Assembly: GCA_021234155.1 (NCBI GenBank)
Contig: JAJEKV010000001.1
Span: forward strand, 36,938,826-37,002,825
DNA from: Isoetes taiwanensis
Taxonomy: Eukaryota; Streptophyta; Lycopodiopsida; Isoetales; Isoetaceae
Length of the DNA: 64,000 nt
Direction of reading: 5' to 3'
Part shown: positions 54,211 to 64,000 of the stretch, one piece after another
Numbering within the stretch: position 1 is the stretch's first letter
Layout: each line of letters begins with the position of its first letter
Translations under genes and position numbers: made by a program
The notes under the pieces: model-generated
Databases searched by the model: none
What the model was told of the DNA's origin: nothing
What the model saw: the letters and a program-made list of their open reading frames with translations, nothing else

Positions 54211-55745
54211 GAATAGAATAGAATAGAATAGAATAGAATAGAATAGAATATGATTTTATCGTCCACGGAGACCAACTGGCCTATGGGACCCAAGTACAAA
54301 GAGAGAGCAGCAGGCGTATTACTACCAGGATTAAAAAACCCCCGCCCCGAAGGGTTTTCGGGGGAAAAACCTTAGTAGCAATAAGGATCTTTGACATCTT
54401 ACTGCCTGATTGTATACATAATCACAAGTGCGGTGAGGTTAATATCGGACGGGGGCATAAGCGAGTCCGTATCCATTACCTCCGGAGGTGCGATCCCAAC
54501 AAGCCTACAGAGGCCGTGCTCATTAGCTCATGCAAGGCGATGGGGCACAACTAACCGAAAGCATACCGAGGCCGGATATGCTCAAATGCAGCCCGGACAG
54601 GCACGGAGGGCGTGACTTTCATCCTCAATGGCCTGTTGGCGGCATTGGCGGACTCTGTCCTCACACGGCTCCGAATCCATCTTCTGTCTCAATGCGGAGG
54701 TGGTGTGCACTGTCTTGAATGGAAGCAATCACCCTGCGCTTTTTCATGGGTAGATGGGTGCCACAGGTAGTGGTGTGGGCCCCTCGTGAGCATGGGATTA
54801 ACTGGCGTCGATAATTTGCCACCTTGACATGTGACAGGGCCTCTGCATCCCAAAGCTTGGCCATGAAGCAAGCATCAAATCTTGCTTCAAAGGCGGCGCT
54901 CCTTCGGTGTATGCCCGGTCCACATCGTGTGCTGCACATTCCATAGCGAGAACCCGGGCTTGCTTGTCTTTCAATGAGGCTTTGAGTCATTTGCGGGCCC
55001 ATCGCCTTTGCCAAAGCAAGATTGGGCAGCCGGGCTTCATCCATAGCCACCACCTTACGGAAGTAAATAATGTGACGTTCAGTATGACCCCTCGTAATGG
55101 AAGGAAGCACGTCTCTGGAGCAAGATCGATATGGGACCGTGGATTTCACTCCCGGTGCAGGGCCAAGAAGGCCTATACGTACCTGCTCTAGATCGTTCCA
55201 AGTGGTGAGGGATATCCTTTGCCCCCACATACGCCCCATAGAGGAGACCCCGGTTCAACCAAGGCCACGAACAAGTGTGTCTGGTGACCCCATGCATCTG
55301 ACTACGCCTTTGGATTTGTTGTTTTGCATTGCATATAGGGCTTTCCGACTGCAAAGTGACGTAACTTTAACGATGGATGCATCCGGTGTGTGGTAGTAGA
55401 AAACTCAATGCCCAAATACTTATAAGATCGAGCCACCTCCACTACACCTTTTGGTAAGTGAATGAGGGAAGGCGTGGGTGTCGGGATGATGGGACCAGCG
55501 ACACCCTTGTCTTGGCCAAGTTAACTCTCATGTCGGTGAATTGGCGAGAAAGTGTCCAAAGCATCCGGTGGCGTTGCATGTCCCTCGGGGTATATGCGGC
55601 GAGGTCAACATCATCGGCATATATGAGTTTGCGGATTATGTGGTGCATCAACCGGCGCCTCCCAGGTGCTCGGCTAGCCATTCTTCTAGCTGGTCAATGT
55701 ACAAGCCAGAAGAGCGTCGGGGATAGAGGGCAGGAAGAGTACACA
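54211..55745 (-). mobile_element. Pentanucleotide-tailed LINE, copy 6 (5'-truncated)
   Basis: Minus-strand copy with tail (GAATA)8 at 54211-54250, then the conserved 3' end GTCCACGGAGACCAACTGGC. The catalytic part (55681-55442) reads RKLIYADDVDLAAYTPRDMQ and DMRVNLAKTRVSLVPSS, with an intact YADD. The next frame (55239-54661) reads QRISLTTWNDLEQVRIGLLG and ends with PMKKRRVIASIQDSAHHLRI-type LINE tail residues. Upstream of YADD a broken LFWLVH-PARRMA block matches the palm of copy 5. The 5' cut lies near 55745. Few mutations suggest a younger copy than copies 1-4. Confidence 0.88.
54661..55239 (-). pseudogene. C-terminal part of LINE ORF2 (copy 6)
   Basis: A 192-codon open segment downstream of the RT palm, containing AFEARFDACFMAKLWDAEAL, NYRRQLIPCSRG and IASIQDSAHHLRIETEDGF. 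The RIET block and following residues match copy 1 (HSLRIETDRW). It is a fragment of a larger protein. The YADD part lies in another frame at 55681-55442, so the gene is interrupted. Confidence 0.8.
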
Positions 55746-57110
55746 TGAGATTGATTATGAAGAAAAGATGTTGGTCCCCACAATCCATGCCTTGTTATTT
55801 GGGAATAGAGAAATAGAGTGAAGCCAATGAGAATCTAATGCCAATTGCAAAACTCAATTATTCACTTACCACCGACCTATGAAAAGCATTCTGGGGACAA
55901 GCACACCAAGCATCTCAGAAGAAGAACTGAAAATTATCACCTTTAGTAATTTGAAACTCATAGCACAGACCTATGAAAAGCGTTCGAGAAACGAGCACAC
56001 CAGATGCCCAAAACAGGGGTTGACATTGACAAGAAGAACTAAGAATATTGAAAAACTATCACACTTAGTGGTTAAGCACCCCCTTATTTGAATACCGGAA
56101 TGCTCCTAATATGTTTTAACAGCTCGAGTACCCTATTTAATAAAACAAATTTTGCTATGTATGCATTTGATATTATCTCTCAAGTATTTGACATGTTCAG
56201 CTGGCAAATCAACGACATTTTGGAATAACCACTAGGCATTTGATTAGTATTCATTTATTCAAATACCATTTTCATTGACATATTCAATAGAACAAGCATG
56301 CTGAATGTTCTTATTTGATCAATCTAAGGTATTCTTTTAGATGAAAGACAAAGGGTAGTGATTCCCCTAGAAGAATGAATTTTAGTGATTGGCACGCCTC
56401 ACAATCGAGGACCAACTGGATGGACATGTGCATATACGTTCACGTCTACATATTGCTTTAGGAACATTGTCCACAGTCATTTGTACCAAATAACCATATT
56501 GGAGACTATGGACAATGACCCATTTGGAATAAATTAATAAATAACCAAGGCTAGTAGTGCCAGCCAATCGAAGGAATGTTATGTGCAAAGTTAATTCTAA
56601 GCCTCTTGTTCTACACATAAAGATATCCTTTAACTTAAACAATTAGCATTCAATGGACAAGAGTGAACAAGGTTGTAAAATATTCTTTACCACAGAATTC
56701 AAGAAGCAGAATAGTACTGGAGAAGATATTGAATATGGATGGATGTGATGCATCTTTGGGAAGTGAGAAGGTCCTTTGCAGCCTTATAGGAAGACGAGAA
56801 CTTCAAAGTGATATCAATCAGTTGACGGTTTACAATATTATAAGTGTTCATATCTCTAGTGCATATCGGCATCATGCTTTTGACACAAATCAAGATAGGA
56901 CTTTCGAAGCCAATCCACCTTTAAAAATTCTTCCTAATCATTCACAGCAAAGTCAGTACATTATGTTGTGTTGTGTATAGGAGTGTAACATCTATCCCTT
57001 CAAATGTTTGCCAGCTCGCGCCATGTAAATCTGTCCATTCCTCACAGTGCGCTAGAATAATAATGTAAGTGAAAACATGACAAAGGTGTCTGCCTGCACT
57101 GTTTTCTCTT
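55746..57110. other. Gene-less stretch upstream of the sulfate transporter
   Basis: AT-rich. Two copies of GACCTATGAAAAGC(A/G)TTC (55873 and 55968) mark an old ~95-bp duplication. No gene was recognised. Confidence 0.4.
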
Positions 57111-57194
57111 CGGACCGCCGTATTTAGAGTTCGGGATGTGGTATTTCTGGACTTTTTTAATAATATTTCGGACCACCAAAATACCACCGTGGAC
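57111..57194 (+). repeat. Inverted-repeat arm, left of the sulfate transporter gene
   Basis: CGTATTTAGAGTTCGGGATG, then TGGTATTTCTGGACTTTTTT, recurs inverted at 62017-62064 on the far side of the gene, with about 85-90 percent identity by eye. The matching region extends with gaps to CCACCGTGG. The word TATAAATA at 57197-57204 directly follows the arm and could serve as a promoter box. Confidence 0.8.
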
Positions 57195-57196
57195 TC

Positions 57197-57289
57197 TATA
57201 AATACGGACTTCCCTCTCTTCAATAAATTAGGAACATATATTCGCTTGCGGCTTGTGCAACCGGCATTGATTGGTTTACTATATATAAC
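57197..57289 (+). promoter_or_regulatory. Candidate TATA boxes of the sulfate transporter gene
   Basis: TATAAATA at 57197-57204 and TATATAA near 57282-57288 lie 170-265 bases before the chosen ATG on the coding strand. Either could set the transcription start. No known sulfur-response element was identified by eye. Confidence 0.35.
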
Positions 57290-57459
57290 CTCAAACCATC
57301 CTGTTTATGGCTTGTCTAATGAGCTCTGAAGTCAAGTCAGACTTGTAGCTGAGTGAGAAGAGTTTTTGTTTTTTGCTTTTGTCTTTTGTTTTTGTAACCA
57401 ACCTCCATTTGTTTCATAGATCAAAGTTGTGGATGTGTTTGCAGAACCAGTTTCCATCA

Positions 57460-60400
57460 ATGACTTCTAGCAATGCTGAGCCACAGAATCCAGTTAAAGA
57501 GCAAAGGATTGATGATCTGCAGCTCGATATGAAATGTCGTTGCAGAAGTATGAGCAATGAAAATGAAGAAACAACAATTGAGATGGTCCCGAAACATGAC
57601 ACAAATGCATCTTTACATAAAGTAAACATTCCTGCATTTACCCGTGGCTTTGGAGATTATTTAAGGGAGACTCTTTCCTCAAATGATCCTTTCCGTCGGT
57701 TCAGACATCAGGCTTGGCAACGAAAACTCTATTTGGGACTTGCAAATGTGTTTCCAATCTTTGAATGGGGACAAACATATAGTCTTGGCTTTTTCAAGGC
57801 TGATCTTATTTCGGGCTTGACTATTGCAAGCTTAGCTGTTCCTCAGGTACTTCTACTGTCCCATAAGTTTAGCAATTCTGCTTATACTAACAATTCTATC
57901 TGTAATTTTAACTTGCAGGGTATTGCTTATGCGAAGCTTGCAAATTTAAGCCCTGAGTATGGCCTTTGTAAGTTATGATTTCAAATAGATAGGATAGCAA
58001 ATGAAATGGATGGCTTTCACTACTTCTTATGCCTATAAATCCTTCAAAATCTACTGGGACTACCAAGAACAAAATAAATGCACCTGACACTGATCCAGGC
58101 AGGGCCTAAACTTTCAAGGAACTTCTAACTTGTGTTATCTTACACGAGGAAATTTCCCATTAAAAGCAATTTATAAATCTGGACTTATATATGATATCTA
58201 CAATGGTGCTACAAGGAAGATGAAGTAAAGGGACACATAGTATTTGGCTAGGAGAAAGCCTAGTCTCATAAACACATAAACTGAAGTAAATAATCAGTAG
58301 ACCATAATCTTCTAGGTCTGAAAAGTAGCATGCCAGTGCTTATTAACTGTTAAGTGTTGTTTCCAATCTTTCTGCAGATGCAAGTTTCGTACCACCATTG
58401 ATTTATGCAATTCTGGGAAGCTCAAGGGACATTGCTGTTGGTCCAGTTGCTGTGGTATCCATTTTGATTGGATCTTTACTACAGAAGGAAGCTGATCCAG
58501 ATACTCCATTATACCTTGCTTCGGTGCTTACTGCCACATTCTTTGCAGGTGTTTTTGAGGCTGGTCTAGGCCTTTTAAGGTCTGGGTTCTGGCATTTCAC
58601 ATTTATCATTTCCCCCCATGAATGCCACTGAAGATTGACTCTTTTCTCCTGACTCATGCAGGCTTGGTTTTGTTATCGACTTCCTTTCGCATGCTGCGAT
58701 TGTCGGTTTCATGGCTGGAGCAGCTATAACAATTAGCTTGCAACAACTTAAAGGCTTCCTTGGGCTTAAAAAGTTCACGAGGAACACAGATTTCGTTTCT
58801 GTTATGCACTCGATTTGGGGACAGACCAGCGATGTTAGTTATTTGCAACCAAATTCACTAGCAAAATTAGCCTGATGGATTTGGTTGATACCTGTTTGAG
58901 TTAAGTTTTGTTAGATGATAAATCTTTGTTACCATCTGCCATTCTACATGCAGTGGCACTGGCCAACGATTGCACTTGGAACCTTTTTCTTGGCAAGCTT
59001 GCTCTTATTGAAGCTTATTGTAAGTCCTTTTTACCATCATACGTAAATTTGAATTTATTCGAATCCCAAATACCTGTTAGGTGAGGATCTGGTTATAGGC
59101 TATAACTTTAGTTTGATCTGACTTTTTGATGTGCCATGTAATGGCTGTCAAATCATACCTAGATCCTTCACATTGCAGGGTGGGAGTGTTCATAATCTCA
59201 TATCAAGTCAAATCATGAACTTGCCATCAAAATTTCCTGCAAAAAAGCATATTAGTTCACTTCCTTATTTCAAAGATATTTATGTGTATCAGAACTGAAA
59301 GAAGGTAACAACATGCTTTCAATTGGGAATACTGACCATGCTGCCATATTCAGAGCAAGAGGACGAAGTTATTTTGGGTAGCAGCGGTTGCACCACTAGC
59401 ATCCATTGTCTTATCAACAGCGCTTACCAAAATCTCAAAGCTCAACGAACATGGAGTTCAAATTGTCAGTCTAACCCTCAATTTTAAGAACTTCTGCAAT
59501 ATTAATGGATGCGTTTGATTTACTTAACGCAGGTGGGAGAACTAAAGCATGGAATAAATCCATCTTCTGTACATTTGCTCTTGTTTACAAGGCAACATAT
59601 TCCCAAAGTCATAAAGGTTGGCCTAATTGCAGCATTGATTGCTCTGACGGTAAGTCTTTGTTGATTGCATTTTAACAAAATGGATACGCTAAAGACATTT
59701 TACTATTTGCCATGCAGGAAGCTATTGCAATCGGGAGAACATTTGCATCTTTAAAAGAGTATCACATTGATGGAAACAAAGAAATGATTGCACTTGGTTT
59801 TATGAATATTGCTGGTTCTTGTATGTCATGCTATGTCACAACAGGTATTGGGGAAATATTTAGACAGCAAAATTCAGATTTTCAGATTCCTTATCTTGCA
59901 TATCACATGCTGGTGCAGGTTCATTTTCGCGGTCTGCAGTTAATTATAGCGCAGGATGCAAGACAGCTGCATCAAACATTGTAATGGCAGCTGTTGTGGG
60001 GCTTACATTATGGTTTCTTACACCTCTCTTCTACTACACACCCAAATGCATTCTTTCTGCTATCATTATTTCTGCAATCATAAACTTGGTGGATCTGAAG
60101 GCAGCACTCCTTATCTTCAGAGTTGACAAACTAGACTCTCTAGCTTGTGTTGGTGCCTTCTTAGGAGTTCTTTTCGTCTCTGTTGAGATTGGTCTTCTTA
60201 TTGCGGTAAGTCTTCCTAGGCATTTCGATTTGGGTTCTAATTTTATCGGAGCATGATTTCGGGAGCTATGCAGGTTTGTATTTCCATAGGAAAAATTCTG
60301 TTACACGTAACAAGGCCACATACAGCAATTCTGGGTAACATTCCAGGAACGAACATATATCGAAACGTTCAGCAGTATCCAGAAGCTTGCAGAATTGCTG

Positions 60401-61214
60401 GAATTATAATCGTGCGTATTGATGCGCCAATTTACTTCTCTAACTCCAACTACATTCGTGAAAGGTACGTGAAAACGTTTCAGCGATTTGGTGAGTATGA
60501 TGCACGAAAATGCTTGATAGCAAAGAATACTTCTTAGAGTTGGCATATAATTAGGATCTGTTTCGTAGTAGTTTCTGTATAGTTAGGAAGTAAGTAACAC
60601 GAAATCGTAGCATTTCATTTCGGAGTTACTGCTTTGAACCATGTCCAGGATCTCGCAATTTCAAAATTTCATGTCCGTCCTGGTGTCTCTCTTTTCCTTT
60701 TTTGGGTCCCAAGAATCTTAGCAATTGCTTGTTCAGAACCGCCATTTTAACATTCAACGTTTATACTTCTCAGAGTCTTAACGTGGATTCATGAAGAGGG
60801 GGAGATTCTCAAGACAACAGGGCGTCTACGTTTGCAATATGTCATCATAGATATGGCTCGTAAGTTTTGACTCGATTATTTCATGTTATTTATTTATATT
60901 GTGTATCAGTTCTTAACGTACATGGTTACAGCCATTACCACTGTAGACACTACAGGAATACATGTGTTCGAGGAGTTGAGTAAGATACTTAAGAAGGGAA
61001 ATATTCAGGTGAGCCACAGTCTTATGCTCTGCAACTTTGCATCCACATTAACTCTTCCTTGTGCATATTGCAGTTAGTTCTAGCTAACCCCAGCTCTATG
61101 GTAATTGAAAAATTCAGTCGAGCAAAGTTCATTGACCAACTAGGGGAACAGTGGGTTTTTCTTACAACTGCAGATGCTGTTCAGGTCTGCTCGGGATTAG
61201 TCGAATGCGCATGA
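57460..61214 (+). CDS. SULTR: Sulfate transporter, SLC26/SulP family (plant SULTR group 1-3 type), 670 aa, 13 exons
   Basis: Proton-coupled sulfate (or related anion) uptake carrier of a cell membrane. Exons: 57460-57846, 57919-57967, 58378-58579, 58662-58833, 58954-59019, 59354-59464, 59533-59649, 59718-59844, 59919-60205, 60274-60464, 60774-60859, 60932-61008, 61074-61214. All introns are GT-AG, phases join, and the sum is 2013 bases. Residues 1-129 form the cytosolic N-terminus and first helix ([14 protein letters not shown]). The SulP signature P-x-YGLYAS...LIY...GSSR is at 141-162. [29 protein letters not shown] and [13 protein letters not shown] are hallmark blocks. The C-terminal STAS domain has [14 protein letters not shown] and LVLANPSS. 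Length and motifs are normal, with no lesion. ATG 57460 is chosen for family fit; an upstream in-frame ATG is at 57433. Substrate and subgroup need a phylogeny. It is the only intact spliced protein gene recognised here. Confidence 0.93.
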
Positions 61215-61700
61215 ATAGGATATAGAATGTTACAGGCAAATTTAAGTTAATAAAAAAGAAAAGCATATCCCTTAGTGGAGTTCAACTTCAACCAGCTTGT
61301 TGTCATCTACTCTACATCTCTTACAAAAGAAATCCATGGCAGTTTAACAGCTTTTGAAAACTTCTGTTTTCTTACAAATCGATTAAGGCTTGGCATTAGT
61401 ATTGGCAAACACAAACATTCTTTTTCCTATGGCATCAACATTCATGGTCGAAATTTGAAAACTATTCATCAATTTTTCTCAATTTCTGATCCCAATCTTG
61501 AACCTCTGCAAAACTTCCCAACATTATTTGATGCTTACAAGAATCGGAGAGCTGAAGCAGCAACCAACTACCTGGCAGAATTGAATCACCAAAGAAATTA
61601 AAATACAATTTGGACCTATATGTAATTTATAAATTTGGACGCAATCCAAAATCTACGTACATCAAAAAATCCTTCCCACATAGGCTACATGTTTGCATAA
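61215..61700 (+). other. 3' flank of the sulfate transporter, with an unassigned frame
   Basis: A 108-codon frame at 61275-61601 (starting MEFNFNQLVVIYSTS, ending AATNYLAELNHQRN) shows no family motif. It lies where the transporter 3' UTR would be, and is either chance or a small unknown gene. No AATAAA-type signal stands out. Confidence 0.25.
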
Positions 61701-61939
61701 ATCGCTGTGTCTTTACATATAAAACGTGATGGACTCGCGCCTCCTCTTCCCTAAACTCAAAACCGGCAATCTGTTTCATGTTATATAGGCATGAACTGCA
61801 AAATTACTGTTGCATCTAACAACTGCATGACAGTGAATCCACATATACACTTTCATCTAATCCAATGTCAAAACGTCCGTTAGAAGCAAACGGCCCCCCT
61901 GCTGCTGTCTTCCTGCTAATGGGAAAACCACGCCAAGTG

Positions 61940-62066
61940 TACAGTGGCTGATAACGGGGGCCAGAAATACCACAAAAATGCCACGGTGGCTGATAACGGG
62001 TGGCCAGAAATACCACAAAAAAGTCCGGAAATACCACATCCTGAACTCTAAATACGGACATCCGCA
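61940..62066 (-). repeat. Inverted-repeat arm, right of the sulfate transporter, with an internal ~42-bp duplication
   Basis: The reverse complement of 62017-62064 matches 57111-57158. Inside this arm, GTGGCTGATAACGGG(GG/TG)GCCAGAAATACCACAAAAA occurs twice in tandem (61946 and 61986). The two arms sit 4.8-4.9 kb apart and enclose the whole transporter gene. Confidence 0.8.
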
Positions 62067-62069
62067 GTC

Positions 62070-63200
62070 CGCAGGTAATAGGCAGTCCCCCGTCAAGGAT
62101 ATTCCCTCTCTCATATAATCACATGATAAATTTGGAGGGTATGCTTCATCTAGTCATCCAATTCGTATCAATCCGACAAGCTGAAAGAAGGCCAACAAAT
62201 GTGAACTCGTCTGGGCACATGCTTCTAGAAGATTAAGAAATTTGGCTCTATCATGCTTTTGCTTTATATTTGATAGCCTCATTTTTTGTACCATTAATTC
62301 ACAGAATCTACCAAAGAATATACCATATCCTTGAAGCTTGGTTGTGCACCAAAAAATAAGATGGGTCAAACTGACTTTTCCACGTCACCCTATGATTTAA
62401 AAACCTCTAACAGGATGAAGTCAATGTACACAATTGGCCGAAAATAAGACAAGTGCCAAAGTAGCTTTGCATGTAACAAAGGGGATTTGAACCCCACTGA
62501 GTTCAATCTATACCACAATGCAAGATTTGAAAAACACCAGTTGAATCAGACATGAAGAGCACCGAGTTGAATCGATGATACCTGCTTAAGAAGAACAATG
62601 GCAAACATAAACTAAATACAAACTATTAAGTGAAGTTCTGGCACAAAATGTGGCAGAAAAGCGATTGACAACAGTGAAAGCAATTAGATAGATGGATAGG
62701 AAACTGTGCTACATCAGGTGAAGGGTGTCTAAGCTTGCCATGAAAAACAAAAATAAAAAAATAGAGGGGCAAGAAAACCCATCAAAATAACCAATTGCAG
62801 GTTCTGCAGTGTTATGCCTTTTTGAAAAATGATAATGCACTTAATGTATTAACTTCTACTAATGACCAACTAGACTTTTGCAAATATTATAGGATCATGG
62901 ATACAATTCAACCAACATCACAATGTGAACTTCAAAATTTAAAATGAACCATTGAGAAGTTATTGTTCAAATGGTATTGACTTCTTTACTGTAGCAACAT
63001 TGACCGAGAGCCCAAGCATTCCTGTATGCAACTAGCCAAATTCGCCTTGTATCTGCAATCTCCTTCTCCTTCTTAATTTATAGGGCCAGACCTCACCGAT
63101 TGGGTGCAGATCCGGTCGCTCTGGAAATTCTTTCGGCATCTACAAGTCGTGTTGCTATGCTTAACATATTTCCAAATTCAAATCCGAATTTGGCTCCCAC
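62070..63200. other. Gene-less stretch
   Basis: AT-rich. No gene or RNA was recognised. The far end may belong to the LTR of the copia element that follows. Confidence 0.4.
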
Positions 63201-63367
63201 CGAGATTAACCCTAAGTTCATACTTTTGTTTCAATGGTCTTCAAAATATAATACTCAACCTCAACCTATGTTATATAAACCATAGGTTTTATTTGATCTA
63301 TATTCCTTCTAGTATTGAACCATGAAATCCTTAATCTCTGATATGAATTTGAAAGAACTTTTCCTTC

Positions 63368-64000
63368 ATTCCCCTTTCTTTCAAATTCAAAGGTAGTTTG
63401 TACAGGTTGTATTATTGTTCTAATAGTGTTCTACTGCATCAGGTTTGTCATTCTTTTTCAAATGTAACGTTTCTGCTTTAAACAGATTCTATAACTCTCA
63501 AGTTACATTTGAACTTAGTGAACTTAATCTCAGGTAAACCTTTGGTTAGCACATCTGCAAGTTGCTCATATTGTGCTAATATACTCAACTGCTATTATAC
63601 CCTTTGTGACCATATCCCTGATAAAATGAATATGTAACTCTATATGCTTGGTCCTTTGGTGCAATATTGGATTTCTCGTGATGGCTATGCAACTTAGGCT
63701 ATTTGAATAAAGTACTATAGGCAAGCTTTAACATATCTTTAATTCATTTAGAAGACGCCTAGTCCATGCTATTTCCTTTGTTGCCAAAGTTGTTGAGTTG
63801 TGTTCAGCTTCTGCAGTGGATATAGCTACACAAGATTGTTTCTTGCTCTTCCAAGCAACAGTTGCTCCTCCTAACATAAGGCAAAACCCTGAGGTTGATC
63901 TCCTAGTGTCTAAATCACTTCTTCAGTCTGCATGCATAACCAGTTAGTGTCAAGTCATTATTAGTATATGTCAGCCCATGATTAATTGTGTATTTCAAGT
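63368..64000 (-). mobile_element. Ty1/copia 3' end (RNase H, polypurine tract, start of 3' LTR), runs off the window
   Basis: Read on the minus strand from 64000. The RNase H domain has DLDTRRSTSGFCLMLGGATV, AWKSKKQ and AISTAEAE (about 63920-63795). The closing block YEQLADVLTKGLPE follows, then KFTKFKCNLRVIES and a stop near 63487. GAAAGAAAGGGGA (63383-63371) is a polypurine tract. The next bases, TGAAGG at 63368, would start the 3' LTR, which runs toward lower positions with an unclear end. The reading frame is interrupted once between the two blocks (near 63700). Integrase and RT lie outside the window. Confidence 0.85.

Noticed and set aside
63100-63325. Two short overlapping plus-strand frames
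   Set aside because: They lie in the probable copia LTR and have no recognisable motif.

Overview
This is a plant nuclear window. It holds one apparently intact spliced protein gene, a sulfate transporter with 13 exons at 57.5-61.2 kb, and one tRNA-Gly gene. The rest is mostly nested transposable elements and gene relics. The transporter, callose synthase, PPR, chromovirus, copia and TRIM sequences all point to a land plant. The many plant L1-type LINEs, the DUF7869-type relic and the HUH replicase-like gene fit a fern or another non-seed plant, but that last step is inference.

Layout. 0-6 kb: two minus-strand L1-like LINE relics with another LINE (YADD reverse transcriptase, pentanucleotide tail) next to them. 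7.4-8.3 kb: 3' end of a dead callose synthase gene. 11.5-13.8 kb: broken DUF7869-like gene. 14.0-14.6 kb: LINE 3' fragment inside a duplicated sequence. 15.76 kb: tRNA-Gly(UCC). 16.5-18.9 kb: chromovirus 3' end, holding a complete miniature LTR element (TRIM) with target duplication and visible empty site. 19.0-20.3 kb: PPR relic and Ty3/gypsy polymerase relic. 20.8-22.3 kb: a 103-bp palindrome and possible exons of an unrecognised gene. 22.4-25.6 kb: complete but mutated hAT transposon with 8-bp target duplication. 25.7-33.9 kb: tandem array of ~390-bp units split by a 3.79-kb Helitron. 34.4-37.3 kb: plus-strand L1-like LINE relic. 38.7-39.5 kb: LINE 3' fragment.

39.5-42.2 kb is the most unusual part. 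A 339-aa open frame carries an HUH (HLH) motif and a YxxKD motif, the signature of single-tyrosine rolling-circle replicases. Hairpins lie upstream of it, and a larger repeated hairpin lies downstream. 42.2-49 kb is strongly T-rich, with short degenerate repeats and a second copy of the hairpin unit. 49.2-55.7 kb: three more copies of the pentanucleotide-tailed LINE family, one with ~140 bp of (TTCTA)n. 57.1-62.1 kb: the sulfate transporter gene between inverted ~85-bp arms. 63.3-64 kb: 3' end of a copia element that runs off the window.

The insertions date each other. The TRIM is younger than the tandem duplication it sits in, the Helitron is younger than the array, and the 14-kb LINE is younger than its duplicated host sequence. 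All boundaries and splice sites were read by eye, with no alignment or database search.
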